From Mycobacterium branderi (lineage in GTDB: Bacteria; Actinomycetota; Actinomycetes; Mycobacteriales; Mycobacteriaceae): DNA of 64,000 bases. Under the pieces are notes generated by a model. That model was given only the letters and a program-made list of their open reading frames with translations, did not search any database and had not been told where the DNA came from. This document shows positions 17,783-27,454 of the stretch, in pieces. The first letter of the stretch is position 1. Every line of letters begins with the position of its first letter. A program made the position numbers and the translations under genes. The stretch covers positions 2,480,001 through 2,544,000 of the forward strand of contig NZ_AP022606.1 of assembly GCF_010728725.1 (NCBI RefSeq), written 5' to 3'.

Positions 17783-18370
17783 TCATTCCCCGAGCGGAAC
17801 CAGGCCGCGCCCCGGTGTCAGCGCATGCGTCATCCGCACGTCGTGCGGCTCGCACGGCAACTCATCGACCAGTTCCTCGTCGCGCACCACCGCGACCAGG
17901 CGGGCCTGCGGATCGCGGCGTCCCAGCGAGCGGTCGTAGAAGCCGCGACCGCGGCCCAGCCGTACCCCGGCGCGGTCCACGGCCAGCGCGGGCACCAGCA
18001 CCAGGTCCGCCTCGGCCAGCGCCGACGGCGGCAGCCAGGGCTCGGCCGGTTCGAGCAGGCCGAACCGCCCGGCCACCAGCCGCCCGGGCCGGTACTCGCC
18101 CCACTGCAATTCCAGCGGCGTGTCGTCGGCGTCGGTGCGTGCGACCGGCAACAGCACCCGTCCGCCGCCGCGCAGCAACGCATCGAGCATCTCGATCGAC
18201 CCCGGTTCGGCGCCCACCGGCACATACGCGCAGACCGTGCCGCCGCTGCTCACCAGCGCACGGATGTGCCCGGTCAGCGCGCGGGCCTCGTCGGCGCGCA
18301 CGTCGTCGGCAACGGAACGGCGGGTGGCCAACAGCTGTTGCCGCAATGCGGCTTTGCCGGCGGTTGGCAT
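17783..18370 (-). CDS. 5-formyltetrahydrofolate cyclo-ligase
   Basis: 195 residues from MPTAGKAALRQQLL. It converts 5-formyl-THF to 5,10-methenyl-THF with ATP. The family motifs VPVGAEPGS and GRGRGFYDRSLGR (about 130-145) are present. The upstream frame stays open but is Ser/Arg-rich shadow of galU. Divergent from galU, 64 nt apart. Position matches Rv0992c. Confidence 0.87.
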   Translation of the reverse strand: MPTAGKAALRQQLLATRRSVADDVRADEARALTGHIRALVSSGGTVCAYVPVGAEPGSIEMLDALLRGGGRVLLPVARTDADDTPLELQWGEYRPGRLVAGRFGLLEPAEPWLPPSALAEADLVLVPALAVDRAGVRLGRGRGFYDRSLGRRDPQARLVAVVRDEELVDELPCEPHDVRMTHALTPGRGLVPLGE

Positions 18371-18434
18371 GCGATCAACGATGGCAGGACAGGCTTTCGC
18401 GCCGCCACATCGGCGCGCGGTTATGGTGTGAACG

Positions 18435-19343
18435 ATGTCACGCGCACAGCTTCCGGTTCCCCGGACCGCGGTTGTCCCTGCCGCCGGTCTGGGCACTCGC
18501 TTTTTGCCCACCACGAAAACGGTGCCCAAGGAGCTGTTACCCGTCGTCGACACGCCCGGCATCGAGCTGGTCGCCGCGGAGGCCGCCGACGCCGGCGCCG
18601 AACGGCTGGTGATCGTCACCTCGCAGGGCAAGGACAGCGTCGTCGCGCATTTCGTCGAAGACCTGGTGCTCGAAGGCACGCTGGAGGCGCGGGGCAAGAA
18701 GGACATGCTGGCCAAGGTGCGCCGCGCTCCCCGGCTGATCAAAGTGGAGTCGGTGGTGCAGGACGAGCCGCTCGGGCTGGGACACGCCATCGGCTGCGTC
18801 GAGCCGACGTTGTCGGACGACGAGGATGCCATCGCGGTGCTGTTGCCCGATGACCTTGTGCTGCCGACCGGTGTGCTGGAGACCATGTCCAAGGTTCGGG
18901 CCCGCTACGGCGGCAGCGTGTTGTGCGCCATCGAGGTCGGTCCCGAAGAGGTCAGCGCCTACGGCGTGTTCGACGTCGAGAAGGTCAGCGGTGCCGACAG
19001 CGACGTGCTCAAGGTCAACGGCATGGTGGAGAAGCCGAAACCGGAAGACGCTCCCTCGCCGTATGCGGCTGCCGGACGCTATGTCCTGGACCGCGCGATC
19101 TTCGACGCGCTGGGCCGCATCGAACGTGGCGCCGGCGGCGAAATGCAGCTCACCGACGCAATTGCGTTGCTGATCAAGGAAGGTCACCCGGTTCACGTGG
19201 TGGTGCATCGCGGCTCTCGACACGACCTGGGAAATCCCGGCGGCTACCTCAAGGCTGCGGTTGACTTTGCATTGGACCGTGACGACTATGGCCCGGACTT
19301 GCGGCGATGGTTGGTGGCGCGATTGGGCCTGACCGAAAACTAG
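18435..19343 (+). CDS. galU: UTP-glucose-1-phosphate uridylyltransferase
   Basis: 302 residues. Makes UDP-glucose from UTP and glucose-1-phosphate. The N-terminal nucleotidyltransferase signature PAAGLGTRFLPTTKTVPKELLP is complete, and EKPKPE near 200 and GRYVLDRAIF follow. UDP-glucose feeds trehalose, methylglucose polysaccharides, UDP-galactose and arabinogalactan, and could supply the polysaccharide locus further along. Position matches Rv0993. Confidence 0.93.
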   Translation: MSRAQLPVPRTAVVPAAGLGTRFLPTTKTVPKELLPVVDTPGIELVAAEAADAGAERLVIVTSQGKDSVVAHFVEDLVLEGTLEARGKKDMLAKVRRAPRLIKVESVVQDEPLGLGHAIGCVEPTLSDDEDAIAVLLPDDLVLPTGVLETMSKVRARYGGSVLCAIEVGPEEVSAYGVFDVEKVSGADSDVLKVNGMVEKPKPEDAPSPYAAAGRYVLDRAIFDALGRIERGAGGEMQLTDAIALLIKEGHPVHVVVHRGSRHDLGNPGGYLKAAVDFALDRDDYGPDLRRWLVARLGLTEN

Positions 19344-19379
19344 CGACCGCGTCAGGCCGACTTGGCAGAAAGGCGCGTG

Positions 19380-20636
19380 GTGCGTTCGGTTGAGGAGCAG
19401 CAGGCTCGGGTGTCGGCCGCCGCGGTGGCGCCGCGGCCGGTGCGGGTCGCGATCGCCGAGGCGCAGGGGCTGATGTGCGCCGAAGAAGTGGTCACCGAGC
19501 GACCGCTGCCGGGATTCGACCAGGCCGCAATCGACGGTTATGCGGTTCGCAGCGTCGACGTGCTCGGCGTGGGAGATACCGACGGCTCGGACGGTCAGGT
19601 GGACGACGGCGCGGTGGTCTTACCGGTGATGGCAACCATCGAGGCCGGGACGCGCACACCCAGCAGGCTGCAGCCGCGGCAGGCTGCCCGGGTGCAGACC
19701 GGCGCGCCGCTGCCGACGCTGGCCGATGCAGTGCTGCCGCTGCGCTGGACCGACGGCGGGCAGTCGCGGGTGCGGGTGCTGCGGGGTGTGCGCTCGGGGG
19801 CCTACGTGCGGCGCACCGGCGACGACGTGCAACCCGGTGACGTCGCGGTGCGCGCGGGCACGATCATCGGCGCCGCCCAGGTCGGTCTCCTGGCGGCGGT
19901 CGGCCGCGAGCGGGTGCTGGTCCACCCCCGCCCGCGATTGTCGGTGCTGGCGGTCGGCGGTGAGCTGGTGGACATTTCGCGCACACCCGGCAACGGCCAG
20001 GTCTACGACGTCAACTCCCACGCCCTGGCGGCGGCCGCGCGCGACGCGGGCGCAGAGGTGAACCGGGTCGGGATCGTCGACGCCAAGGAACTGCGTGACG
20101 TCGTCGAGGGTCAGCTCAACCGCGCCGAAATCGTGGTGATCGCCGGCGCGGTCGGTGGCGCGGCGGCCGAATCGGTGCGCGAGGTGCTTTCCGAGCTCGG
20201 CGAGATGGAGGTCACCCGGGTCGCGATGCATCCCGGCTCCGTGCAGGGTTTCGGGCAGCTGGGTCGCGAGGGTGTCCCGACGTTTCTGTTGCCCGCCAAC
20301 CCGGTTAGCGCACTGGTGGTGTTCGAGGTGATGGTCCGCCCGCTGATCCGGTTGTCGCTGGGTAAGCGGCAGCCGATGCGGCGTGTCGTGCAGGCTCGGA
20401 CTTTGTCGCCGATCAGCTCGGTGCCGGGCCGCAAAGGTTTTCTGCGCGGGCAGTTGATGCGTGATCAGGACACCGGCGAATACCTGGTCCAGGCCCTCGG
20501 CGGCGCTCCCGGTGCTTCGTCGCACCTATTGGCGACGCTGGCCGAGGCAAACTGTCTGGTCGTCGTTCCCACCGAGGCCGAGCAGATCCGCACCGGCGAG
20601 ATCGTCGACGTCGCGTTTTTGGCTCAGCGTGGCTGA
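19380..20636 (+). CDS. glp: MoeA/gephyrin-like protein Glp, divisome component (annotated MoeA1 in M. tuberculosis)
   Basis: 418 residues from GTG (MRSVEEQQARVSAAAVAP) with AGAAAGG 6 nt upstream. The MoeA four-domain layout is clear: FDQAAIDGYAV near 45, then AVGGELVDISRTPGNGQVYDVNS and LLPANPVSALVVFEVMVRP. The molybdenum-insertion loop, normally GGVSxGDxD, is AGAVGGAAAE, so catalysis looks lost. The corynebacterial counterpart Glp binds FtsZ and the membrane receptor GlpR, which is encoded two genes downstream here. Position matches Rv0994. Confidence 0.85.
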   Translation: MRSVEEQQARVSAAAVAPRPVRVAIAEAQGLMCAEEVVTERPLPGFDQAAIDGYAVRSVDVLGVGDTDGSDGQVDDGAVVLPVMATIEAGTRTPSRLQPRQAARVQTGAPLPTLADAVLPLRWTDGGQSRVRVLRGVRSGAYVRRTGDDVQPGDVAVRAGTIIGAAQVGLLAAVGRERVLVHPRPRLSVLAVGGELVDISRTPGNGQVYDVNSHALAAAARDAGAEVNRVGIVDAKELRDVVEGQLNRAEIVVIAGAVGGAAAESVREVLSELGEMEVTRVAMHPGSVQGFGQLGREGVPTFLLPANPVSALVVFEVMVRPLIRLSLGKRQPMRRVVQARTLSPISSVPGRKGFLRGQLMRDQDTGEYLVQALGGAPGASSHLLATLAEANCLVVVPTEAEQIRTGEIVDVAFLAQRG

Positions 20637-20645
20637 GCGGCTCTC

Positions 20646-21299
20646 GTGAACCTGTGGCGCTCGAGTTCCCAGCATCCCGGCTGGCCGATGGTCGTCGGTC
20701 CGTTGCGCGTCTCGGCCGGGGTGATCCGGTTGCGGCCGGTGCGGATGCGCGATGCCGCGCAGTGGAGCCGGATCCGATTGACAGATCGCGCTCATCTGGA
20801 ACCCTGGGAGCCCAGCACTGAATCGGATTGGACTGTGCGCCATAGCATTTCATCGTGGCCAGCGGTGTGTTCGAGTTTGCGCGCGGAGGCCCGCAAAGGC
20901 CGGATGTTGCCGTATGCGATCGAGCTGGACGGGCAGTTCTGTGGGCAGCTGACGATCGGCAACGTGACGCACGGGGCGCTGCGATCGGCGTGGATCGGGT
21001 ACTGGGTGTCCAGCTCGGTCACCGGCGGCGGGGTGGCCACCGGGGCGTTGGCGCTGGGTCTCGACCACTGCTTCGGCCCGGTCATGCTGCATCGCGTGGA
21101 GGCCACCGTGCGGCCGGAGAATGTGGCGAGCCGGGCGGTGCTGGCAAAGGTCGGGTTCCGCGAGGAGGGGCTGCTGCAGCGCTACCTTCAGGTCGACGGC
21201 GCCTGGCGGGACCACGTGCTCGTCGCGCTCACGGTCGAAGAGGTCTACGGGTCGGTGACGTCGACGCTGGTGCGCGACGGGCATGCCACCTGGGTCTAG
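20646..21299 (+). CDS. rimJ: GNAT-family N-acetyltransferase, RimJ-like
   Basis: 217 residues from GTG 20646. An ATG at 20688 gives 203 residues, the length of Rv0995, and is an alternative start. The GNAT fold with acetyl-CoA loop is visible (TGGGVATGALALGLDHCF, then VRPENVASRAVLAKVGFREEG). RimJ/RimL enzymes acetylate ribosomal-protein N termini; the true substrate is unknown. It sits 9 nt after glp, so it is in the same operon. Confidence 0.82.
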   Translation: MNLWRSSSQHPGWPMVVGPLRVSAGVIRLRPVRMRDAAQWSRIRLTDRAHLEPWEPSTESDWTVRHSISSWPAVCSSLRAEARKGRMLPYAIELDGQFCGQLTIGNVTHGALRSAWIGYWVSSSVTGGGVATGALALGLDHCFGPVMLHRVEATVRPENVASRAVLAKVGFREEGLLQRYLQVDGAWRDHVLVALTVEEVYGSVTSTLVRDGHATWV

Positions 21300-21313
21300 C
21301 GTTTGCCCGCATT

Positions 21314-21328
21314 TGTTACAGAAGTGAC
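21314..21328 (-). promoter_or_regulatory. MtrA-box-like direct repeat upstream of glpR
   Basis: On the minus strand the site reads GTCACT TCT GTAACA, two related hexamers with 9-bp period, as in MtrA targets such as GTCACA-N3-GTCACA. It lies just upstream of a candidate -35, an activator position. MtrA controls division genes, which fits a GlpR target. Confidence 0.4.
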
Positions 21329-21346
21329 ATTTGTGGCTATTGGTGC

Positions 21347-21375
21347 TTGTCACAGGCAAATTACAGGTGTGTAAT
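21347..21375 (+). promoter_or_regulatory. Candidate glpR promoter
   Basis: -35 like TTGTCA (21347-21352), 17-nt spacer, -10 like TGTAAT (21370-21375). It lies 53 nt before the glpR ATG in a locally AT-rich stretch. Confidence 0.45.
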
Positions 21376-21428
21376 TGTCCTCGGCGCACTGTTGCGTCGC
21401 CTGTCTCGCGGGGAAAGGACCGGGTGCC

Positions 21429-22352
21429 ATGCCAAGCATCCCGCAATCGTTGTTGTGGATCTCGCTCGTGATCTTGTGGCTGTTCGTGCTGGTGCCGATG
21501 CTGATCAGCAAGCGCGACGCCGTCCGACGCACGAGCGATGTGGCGTTGGCGACCCGGGTGCTCAACAGCGGTGCGGCTGCGCGGTTGCTCCGGCGGCGGG
21601 GCGGGCCGGCGGCCGGGCACCGCAGCGATCCCAACTGGCAGCCCGAGCAAGACGAATACGACGACCTCGACGAGGACACCGAGAAGCTGCAGACATCCGA
21701 AGTCGTCGCGACAGCGGCGGATGTACACGTCGCCGAGGAAGACCCCGAGGAGCTTCCTGTCGACGAAAGTGCCACTCCCGAGCCGGTTCTCGACGACGAG
21801 GTCGCTGACGCCGAGCCGGACGACTCGGAGGACGAGGAAGACGAATACGAATACGTCGACGACACCTCGGGCATACCGGTCGCAGAGGAGCCGGAGGTGC
21901 GTCCGGCGGTTGCGCGGCGGCACGAGTACGACACCAGGACCGCCGCGGCGGTCAGTGCCCGCAAATACGCGTTCCGTAAGCGAGTGCTGCTGGCGATGGC
22001 GATGATCCTGGCCGCGTCGGCCGCGGCAGCATTCCTGCTGACCCCGACGGCCTGGTGGGTGTGTGGTACCACCGGCGGGATGACCGTGCTCTACCTGGCC
22101 TACCTGCGCCGGCAGACCCGGATCGAGGCGCGGCTGCGCCGCCGGCGCATGCAGCGGATGGCGCGGTCGCGGCTGGGCGTGGAAAACACCCACGACCGCG
22201 AATTCGACGTGGTTCCGTCGCGGCTGCGGCGCCCGGGCGCGGTGGTGCTGGAGATCGACGACGAGGACCCGATCTTCGAGCATCTCGACTACGCGCCCTA
22301 CGAGCGGGATTACGGCTGGCACCGGGACTTGCCGAGGGCCGTCGGGCAGTAA
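21429..22352 (+). CDS. glpR: Membrane receptor of Glp (GlpR, Rv0996-like)
   Basis: 307 residues from MPSIPQSLLW, with GAAAGGA upstream. One N-terminal membrane helix (7-25) is followed by an acidic, probably disordered cytoplasmic stretch (about 60-165, rich in Asp/Glu). Two further helices lie near 190-235, then a basic segment and a C-terminal tail. In corynebacteria GlpR anchors the gephyrin-like Glp at the septum and links FtsZ to Wag31-directed polar growth. The Asp/Glu linker is the likely Glp-binding part (inference). Confidence 0.8.
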   Translation: MPSIPQSLLWISLVILWLFVLVPMLISKRDAVRRTSDVALATRVLNSGAAARLLRRRGGPAAGHRSDPNWQPEQDEYDDLDEDTEKLQTSEVVATAADVHVAEEDPEELPVDESATPEPVLDDEVADAEPDDSEDEEDEYEYVDDTSGIPVAEEPEVRPAVARRHEYDTRTAAAVSARKYAFRKRVLLAMAMILAASAAAAFLLTPTAWWVCGTTGGMTVLYLAYLRRQTRIEARLRRRRMQRMARSRLGVENTHDREFDVVPSRLRRPGAVVLEIDDEDPIFEHLDYAPYERDYGWHRDLPRAVGQ

Positions 22353-22399
22353 CGGTTTCGGCCGGCTTGCTGGCGGCTGGTAACCTGCTAGCGGATCAC

Positions 22400-22472
22400 G
22401 GGGCTATGGCGCAGTTGGTAGCGCGACTCGTTCGCATCGAGTAGGTCAGGGGTTCGAATCCCCTTAGCTCCA
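22400..22472 (+). tRNA. tRNA-Ala (anticodon CGC)
   Basis: A 73-nt cloverleaf folds cleanly: acceptor GGGGCTA/TAGCTCC with the G3:U70 pair that marks alanine tRNAs, D stem GCGC, anticodon stem ACTCG/CGAGT with loop TTCGCAT, and T arm AGGGG-TTCGAAT-CCCCT. It reads GCG codons. The discriminator is A, and CCA is not encoded. Confidence 0.95.
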
Positions 22473-22487
22473 CAAAGTTTGAGCAGG

Positions 22488-23543
22488 TCAGCGCTGTAGT
22501 TCGCGCTCTCCCAGCCAGATTCCCACCGGTGCGCAGGGCAGCCCCACGTCCTTGAGGGTCAGGATGCCGGCGGGCGCCGCGGCGACGTCGAAGGCCGCGT
22601 TGACCGCCGGCATCGCGGTCATGGTGTCCCATTCGTGGTTGCCCCAGTGCTCGGGCGGGATGAAGCGGATGCGGGTCTGCACCTCGGGCTCGCCCTGGAT
22701 CTCGACGTGGTAGTGGTCGTCGTCGAAGACCCAGTCTCCGTTGAGTTTCTTAGTGAGATACCACGAGACCCGCGACTCGATGACGGTCTTGCCGTCGACC
22801 TTGGCGTTCCACCCCCCGCGTATCGCGGCGATGGTGTCCTTCTCGATGCACAACCAGCCGAGATCGACTCTCTCCGAAGCGGTTTGGTGGTCGATGACGA
22901 ACTCCATGTCGTCGAGCTCGAAGCCCAACGCAACAGCCATGCGCTCAACGGAGTCGGCGAAGGTGCCGAACCCGAGCTTCGCCAATTCGGCGACTTCGGG
23001 CGTCGCCTCGGGCAGCCCGATGCCCAATGCCTGCCACGTTTCCGCCGACTCGTACACCGAGACGTCCGCCGACTCGACGATCGACACCCTCTGGACGTCG
23101 CAGCAGACGGCGGTCATCGCCGTCACCATGGTGTTGATCCAGCCCGGGTTGATGCCGGTGATGTAGAGCGAGCTGTTGCCGCGTTCGCACGCCGCCGCCA
23201 GCTTCTCCTTGGTCTCGCCCTGGATTCCGCCGACGTTGAGGAACAGGTTCGTGCTGATGACGTCCAGTCCGCTTTCGAGCAAGCGGACGACGTGGTCGAG
23301 GTCGGCCAGGAACGGCGTGTAAATGACGGTGTCGGCGCCCAGCGCGATGAGCGCATCGATGTCGGTGGTGGCAAGGACGCCCGTCTCGGGTCTGCCGCAT
23401 AGCGGGCCGGCGTCGGTGCCTGCCTTGTCGGCCGAATAGGCATATACCCCGACCAGTTCGAGCCGGGGATCGTCGAGAATCCCGCGCAAGCTGAGCTTGC
23501 CCACTTTGCCGGTGGTCCACTGAATGACACGCAGCTTGTTCAT
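22488..23543 (-). CDS. NAD(P)-binding protein of the dihydrodipicolinate-reductase-like family
   Basis: 351 residues from MNKLRVIQWTTGKVG, with GGAA before the ATG. The N-terminal Rossmann fold has TTGKVGKLSLRGILDDP; GINPGW near 133 is a hallmark of the actinobacterial family related to 2,4-diaminopentanoate/amine dehydrogenases. Members are often found with lipid or steroid genes; substrate unknown. A strong palindrome at 23593-23611 lies 50 nt upstream. Confidence 0.7.
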   Translation of the reverse strand: MNKLRVIQWTTGKVGKLSLRGILDDPRLELVGVYAYSADKAGTDAGPLCGRPETGVLATTDIDALIALGADTVIYTPFLADLDHVVRLLESGLDVISTNLFLNVGGIQGETKEKLAAACERGNSSLYITGINPGWINTMVTAMTAVCCDVQRVSIVESADVSVYESAETWQALGIGLPEATPEVAELAKLGFGTFADSVERMAVALGFELDDMEFVIDHQTASERVDLGWLCIEKDTIAAIRGGWNAKVDGKTVIESRVSWYLTKKLNGDWVFDDDHYHVEIQGEPEVQTRIRFIPPEHWGNHEWDTMTAMPAVNAAFDVAAAPAGILTLKDVGLPCAPVGIWLGERELQR

Positions 23544-23592
23544 CGGTTCCTTCGATAAGACGGCCACCAGCACGAGAACGAGTTAGCTCACT

Positions 23593-23611
23593 ATGAGAAT
23601 TGCATTCTCAT
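23593..23611. promoter_or_regulatory. Perfect 8-bp-arm operator palindrome
   Basis: ATGAGAAT-TGC-ATTCTCAT has perfect 8-bp arms around 3 nt. It sits 50 nt upstream of the 22488-23543 gene, where a TetR-family dimer would overlap the promoter. No regulator is encoded nearby. Confidence 0.55.
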
Positions 23612-23653
23612 CAGGGAGAGTAGGACATCCACAGCCGGGTTTCAAGATGCCCC

Positions 23654-24403
23654 TTAGCCCGCCGGCTTGCCGGCCGTCACGAATTGCAGCGCGCGCTGCG
23701 CCTGTTGCTCGACATCGACCAGGCCCGCCGTCGTGAACAGATCGACGAACTCGTGGCGCTCGAACATTCGCACCCCGATGACACCGGCACCCGCGGCCAA
23801 GGCGTGTCGCACGGGAGCCGCCTGGCCGGAATAGCTGGTGAGGATCGCCACCCGTCCACCCGGCCGCAACACCCGCACCATCTCCTGGGCCACCCGGAAC
23901 GGCTCCGGCATCAAATACAGCGCGCCGAAACAGCAGACGGCGTCGAATGTTTCGTCGTCGAAGGGCAGCGCGCGGCCGTCGCCGCGGACATAGCAGACGC
24001 CAGGCCCGCTGTTGTCCAGCACCGCCCGCGTCAGCATCGGCTCGGAGATGTCGAACCCGACGGCAAGACCACCCTCGGGAAGCTGGCGCGCCAGCTCGCC
24101 GGTGAAATTGCCTGGCCCGCAAGCAACATCGAGCAGCCGGTCCGCAGCCGACAGACGCAGCGCGTCTGCCGCGCGGCGCTGCTCGGCGCCCGTGGTGATG
24201 CCGCTGGCGAGGTAGAACGACATCGGCCGCCACAGCCGTTCGTACACGGTGGCGACAAACGGGCTGTTCATCGCCCGCTGGGCAAACGTCGGTGCCGGCG
24301 CCGACGCCGATTCGCCCAGCACATCGAGAAACCCATGCCGCAGCGAAGCGGGCCGGTTGAGCAGGGCGCGGGTCGCTTTGATCGGGTCGTCGCTGTTGTC
24401 CAT
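23654..24403 (-). CDS. Class I SAM-dependent methyltransferase
   Basis: 249 residues. The SAM-binding motif LLDVACGPGNFTGELAR is near 93, followed by FDISEP and the acidic loop VRGDGRALPFDDETFD. This is the UbiE/Methyltransf_11 type. The N-terminal 80 residues are family-specific. Substrate unknown. It is divergent from patA, 53 nt apart. Confidence 0.8.
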   Translation of the reverse strand: MDNSDDPIKATRALLNRPASLRHGFLDVLGESASAPAPTFAQRAMNSPFVATVYERLWRPMSFYLASGITTGAEQRRAADALRLSAADRLLDVACGPGNFTGELARQLPEGGLAVGFDISEPMLTRAVLDNSGPGVCYVRGDGRALPFDDETFDAVCCFGALYLMPEPFRVAQEMVRVLRPGGRVAILTSYSGQAAPVRHALAAGAGVIGVRMFERHEFVDLFTTAGLVDVEQQAQRALQFVTAGKPAG

Positions 24404-24441
24404 CGTCGTAGTCTGACTTGGGCATCATTTGGGACTGATAG

Positions 24442-25452
<1,011 letters not shown>

Positions 25453-25493
25453 ATACCGGTGCGGCCGGACCCGGCCTCTGATATTAACGTCCC

Positions 25494-26147
25494 ATGCGAC
25501 GGGTGTGGATCGGCGCGATCGCGGCCATGCTGACCGCGTGCGGCCACTCACCGGCCTCCACGCCGGCGACTACCGAAAGTCCACCGCCTGATCAGGTCAA
25601 CCCCGCCAACATCAAGCGGATGAGCCGCGATATGCCGCCCGGCTACGAAGTCACGGCAGTGTCGGGGACGGCCGCACCGCCGGCGATCTGGGGTCTGGGA
25701 CCGGACTGGACAGCGAACCCGTCGCACTGCGCCGCGCTGGCAGACCCGGCCGGGGGGCGTGGCCAGTCGCCGCAAGGCGTGTCGGGATCGGGTGACGGCG
25801 GCATCGTCTACACAGTGGTCGCGGCCGCGCCGGTGCGCCTGGATCCCGCGCTGGTGGTCGATTGCCCGCAGTGGACGATGACCAACGGTGCCGCCACCAC
25901 CCGGGTGCATCTCATCGCGCCACCTCAGATCGACGGCATCGAAACCCTCGGCATGGCCGGTGAGACCATCACACCGGTCGAAGGTGGCGGCGAAATCGTT
26001 TCTCAGGCAACAACTTTCACTGCATACCTGGGCGGCTATTACGCGTTCACCACGCTGATCACCGACCCCGGCTCGCCGCAACCGTCGCTGCCGGCGCAAT
26101 TCGCGGCCGACTTACTGGTAAACACCGTGGCCGAGTTGCGTCGCTAA
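25494..26147 (+). CDS. Lipoprotein, DUF5642-like (paralogue 1)
   Basis: 217 residues. Lipoprotein signal peptide with lipobox LTAC, Cys16. The mature part is beta-rich with the family-like stretch PPGYEVTAVSG and PPQIDGIETLGM. Its neighbour shares the PQIDG-x3-TLG segment and the C-terminal helix, so the two are tandem paralogues. Exported and membrane-anchored; function unknown. Confidence 0.65.
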   Translation: MRRVWIGAIAAMLTACGHSPASTPATTESPPPDQVNPANIKRMSRDMPPGYEVTAVSGTAAPPAIWGLGPDWTANPSHCAALADPAGGRGQSPQGVSGSGDGGIVYTVVAAAPVRLDPALVVDCPQWTMTNGAATTRVHLIAPPQIDGIETLGMAGETITPVEGGGEIVSQATTFTAYLGGYYAFTTLITDPGSPQPSLPAQFAADLLVNTVAELRR

Positions 26148-26175
26148 AGCAGTGGCGTTGGGTACCCTGGCCACG

Positions 26176-26829
26176 ATGATCAGGGCTGCGCTTGCGATCG
26201 CATCGGTGTGCGTGCTCGCGGCGTGTGGATCCGCCGACTCCGCCTCCCCGTCCGCCGACATCACCAAGGTGTCGCAGGTGAAGTCGAGCTTCGGCCCCGA
26301 ATTCACGACCAAGGACATCCCGAAGACCGGCGTCGACCCCAAGGTGCTGTCTTCGCACAAACTGCCGGATGGGCTGAAATTCGAACCGGCCGATTGCGCG
26401 AAATTCGTGGCCGGCCAGCAGATGCCGCCGGGGCTGCAGGGCAACATGGCCGCAGAGGCAGCCGAAGGCAACGGCAACCGGTTCATCGTCATCGCGTTGC
26501 AGACATCCCAAGCGCTACCGTTCAACGACCCGGGGCAGAACTGCAAGCAGGTCGGATTTTCCGGTGGGCCGGTGCGCGGCATGATCGAAGTCGTCGACGC
26601 CCCGCAGATCGACGGGACGCGAACGCTGGGCGTGCACCGCGTGGTGCAAACGACGGTCGACGGCCAACCCCGGCGCGGCGAGCTCTACAACTACTCGGCT
26701 CAATTCGGCGACTACGAGGTGATCGTCACCGCCAATCCGCTGGTGGTGCCGGACAAGCCGGTCACGCCCGTCGACACCAACCGCGCACGCGACCTGCTGG
26801 TCAAAGGGGTCGCGGCGATCCGCAGCTAG
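26176..26829 (+). CDS. Lipoprotein, DUF5642-like (paralogue 2)
   Basis: 217 residues from ATG 26176; a GTG at 26152 is less likely because the signal peptide begins at MIRAALAIASV. Lipobox LAAC, Cys17. The mature part has two further cysteines (near Cys74 and Cys118) that could pair, and PQIDGTRTLGV shared with the upstream gene. The 3' end overlaps the convergent AlkB-like gene by 4 nt. Confidence 0.65.
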   Translation: MIRAALAIASVCVLAACGSADSASPSADITKVSQVKSSFGPEFTTKDIPKTGVDPKVLSSHKLPDGLKFEPADCAKFVAGQQMPPGLQGNMAAEAAEGNGNRFIVIALQTSQALPFNDPGQNCKQVGFSGGPVRGMIEVVDAPQIDGTRTLGVHRVVQTTVDGQPRRGELYNYSAQFGDYEVIVTANPLVVPDKPVTPVDTNRARDLLVKGVAAIRS

Positions 26830-27422
26830 CGGACGTCGCGGGGCCGGAACTGGATGCTGATCCGCGGGCTGGCGCACCCGGACGTCTTGGGAATCGAGTG
26901 CTCCCAGGTCCGCTGGCACGAGCCGCCCATCACCAGCAGATCGCCGTGGGCTTGCGGCAGTCGCAACGAATGCCCGCCGCCGCGTGGCCGCATCGCGAAG
27001 GTGCGGGTGGCGCCCAGGCTGACGATCGCCACCATGGTGTCCTCGGTGCTGCTGCGGCCGATGGTGTCGCCGTGCCAGGCGACGCTGTCGGATCCGTTGC
27101 GGTACAAGCACAGTCCGACGGTGGTGAACGGCTCGCCCAGCTCGCCGGCGTAGATGTCGTTGAGCCGGCGCCGCAGCCGCGCCAGCTGTGGATGCGGCGG
27201 GTCCTCGACGGTTAGGTCGTGAAAGCTCACCAGCCGCGGCACGTCGACCACCCGGTCGTACATCGGGCGGCGCTCGGAGCGCCAGGGCACCGTCGTCATC
27301 AGCTCGTCGAACAGATCGTCGGCGCCGGTCAGCCAGCCGGAGCGGATGTCGATCCAGGCGCCCTCTCCGAGGTCGCGGCGAGCGTTGCACTCGAACAGCG
27401 ACTCCTGTACCGGTATCGCCAT
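26826..27422 (-). CDS. AlkB-like 2-oxoglutarate/Fe(II) dioxygenase (Rv1000c-like)
   Basis: 198 residues; an ATG 9 nt further upstream is also open. The iron triad is visible as His117-x-Asp119 (WHGD) and His175 (WEHS), with the 2-oxoglutarate arginine in the PRISIQFRPR tail. AlkB enzymes remove alkyl groups from nucleic acids by oxidation. QRTWEHSIPK is typical of ALKBH2-like members. Nucleic-acid repair is therefore likely but unproven. Confidence 0.82.
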   Translation of the reverse strand: MAIPVQESLFECNARRDLGEGAWIDIRSGWLTGADDLFDELMTTVPWRSERRPMYDRVVDVPRLVSFHDLTVEDPPHPQLARLRRRLNDIYAGELGEPFTTVGLCLYRNGSDSVAWHGDTIGRSSTEDTMVAIVSLGATRTFAMRPRGGGHSLRLPQAHGDLLVMGGSCQRTWEHSIPKTSGCASPRISIQFRPRDVR

Positions 27423-27454
27423 GCCCGCCATTTTATCGCACGTGCGTTCGAGAG

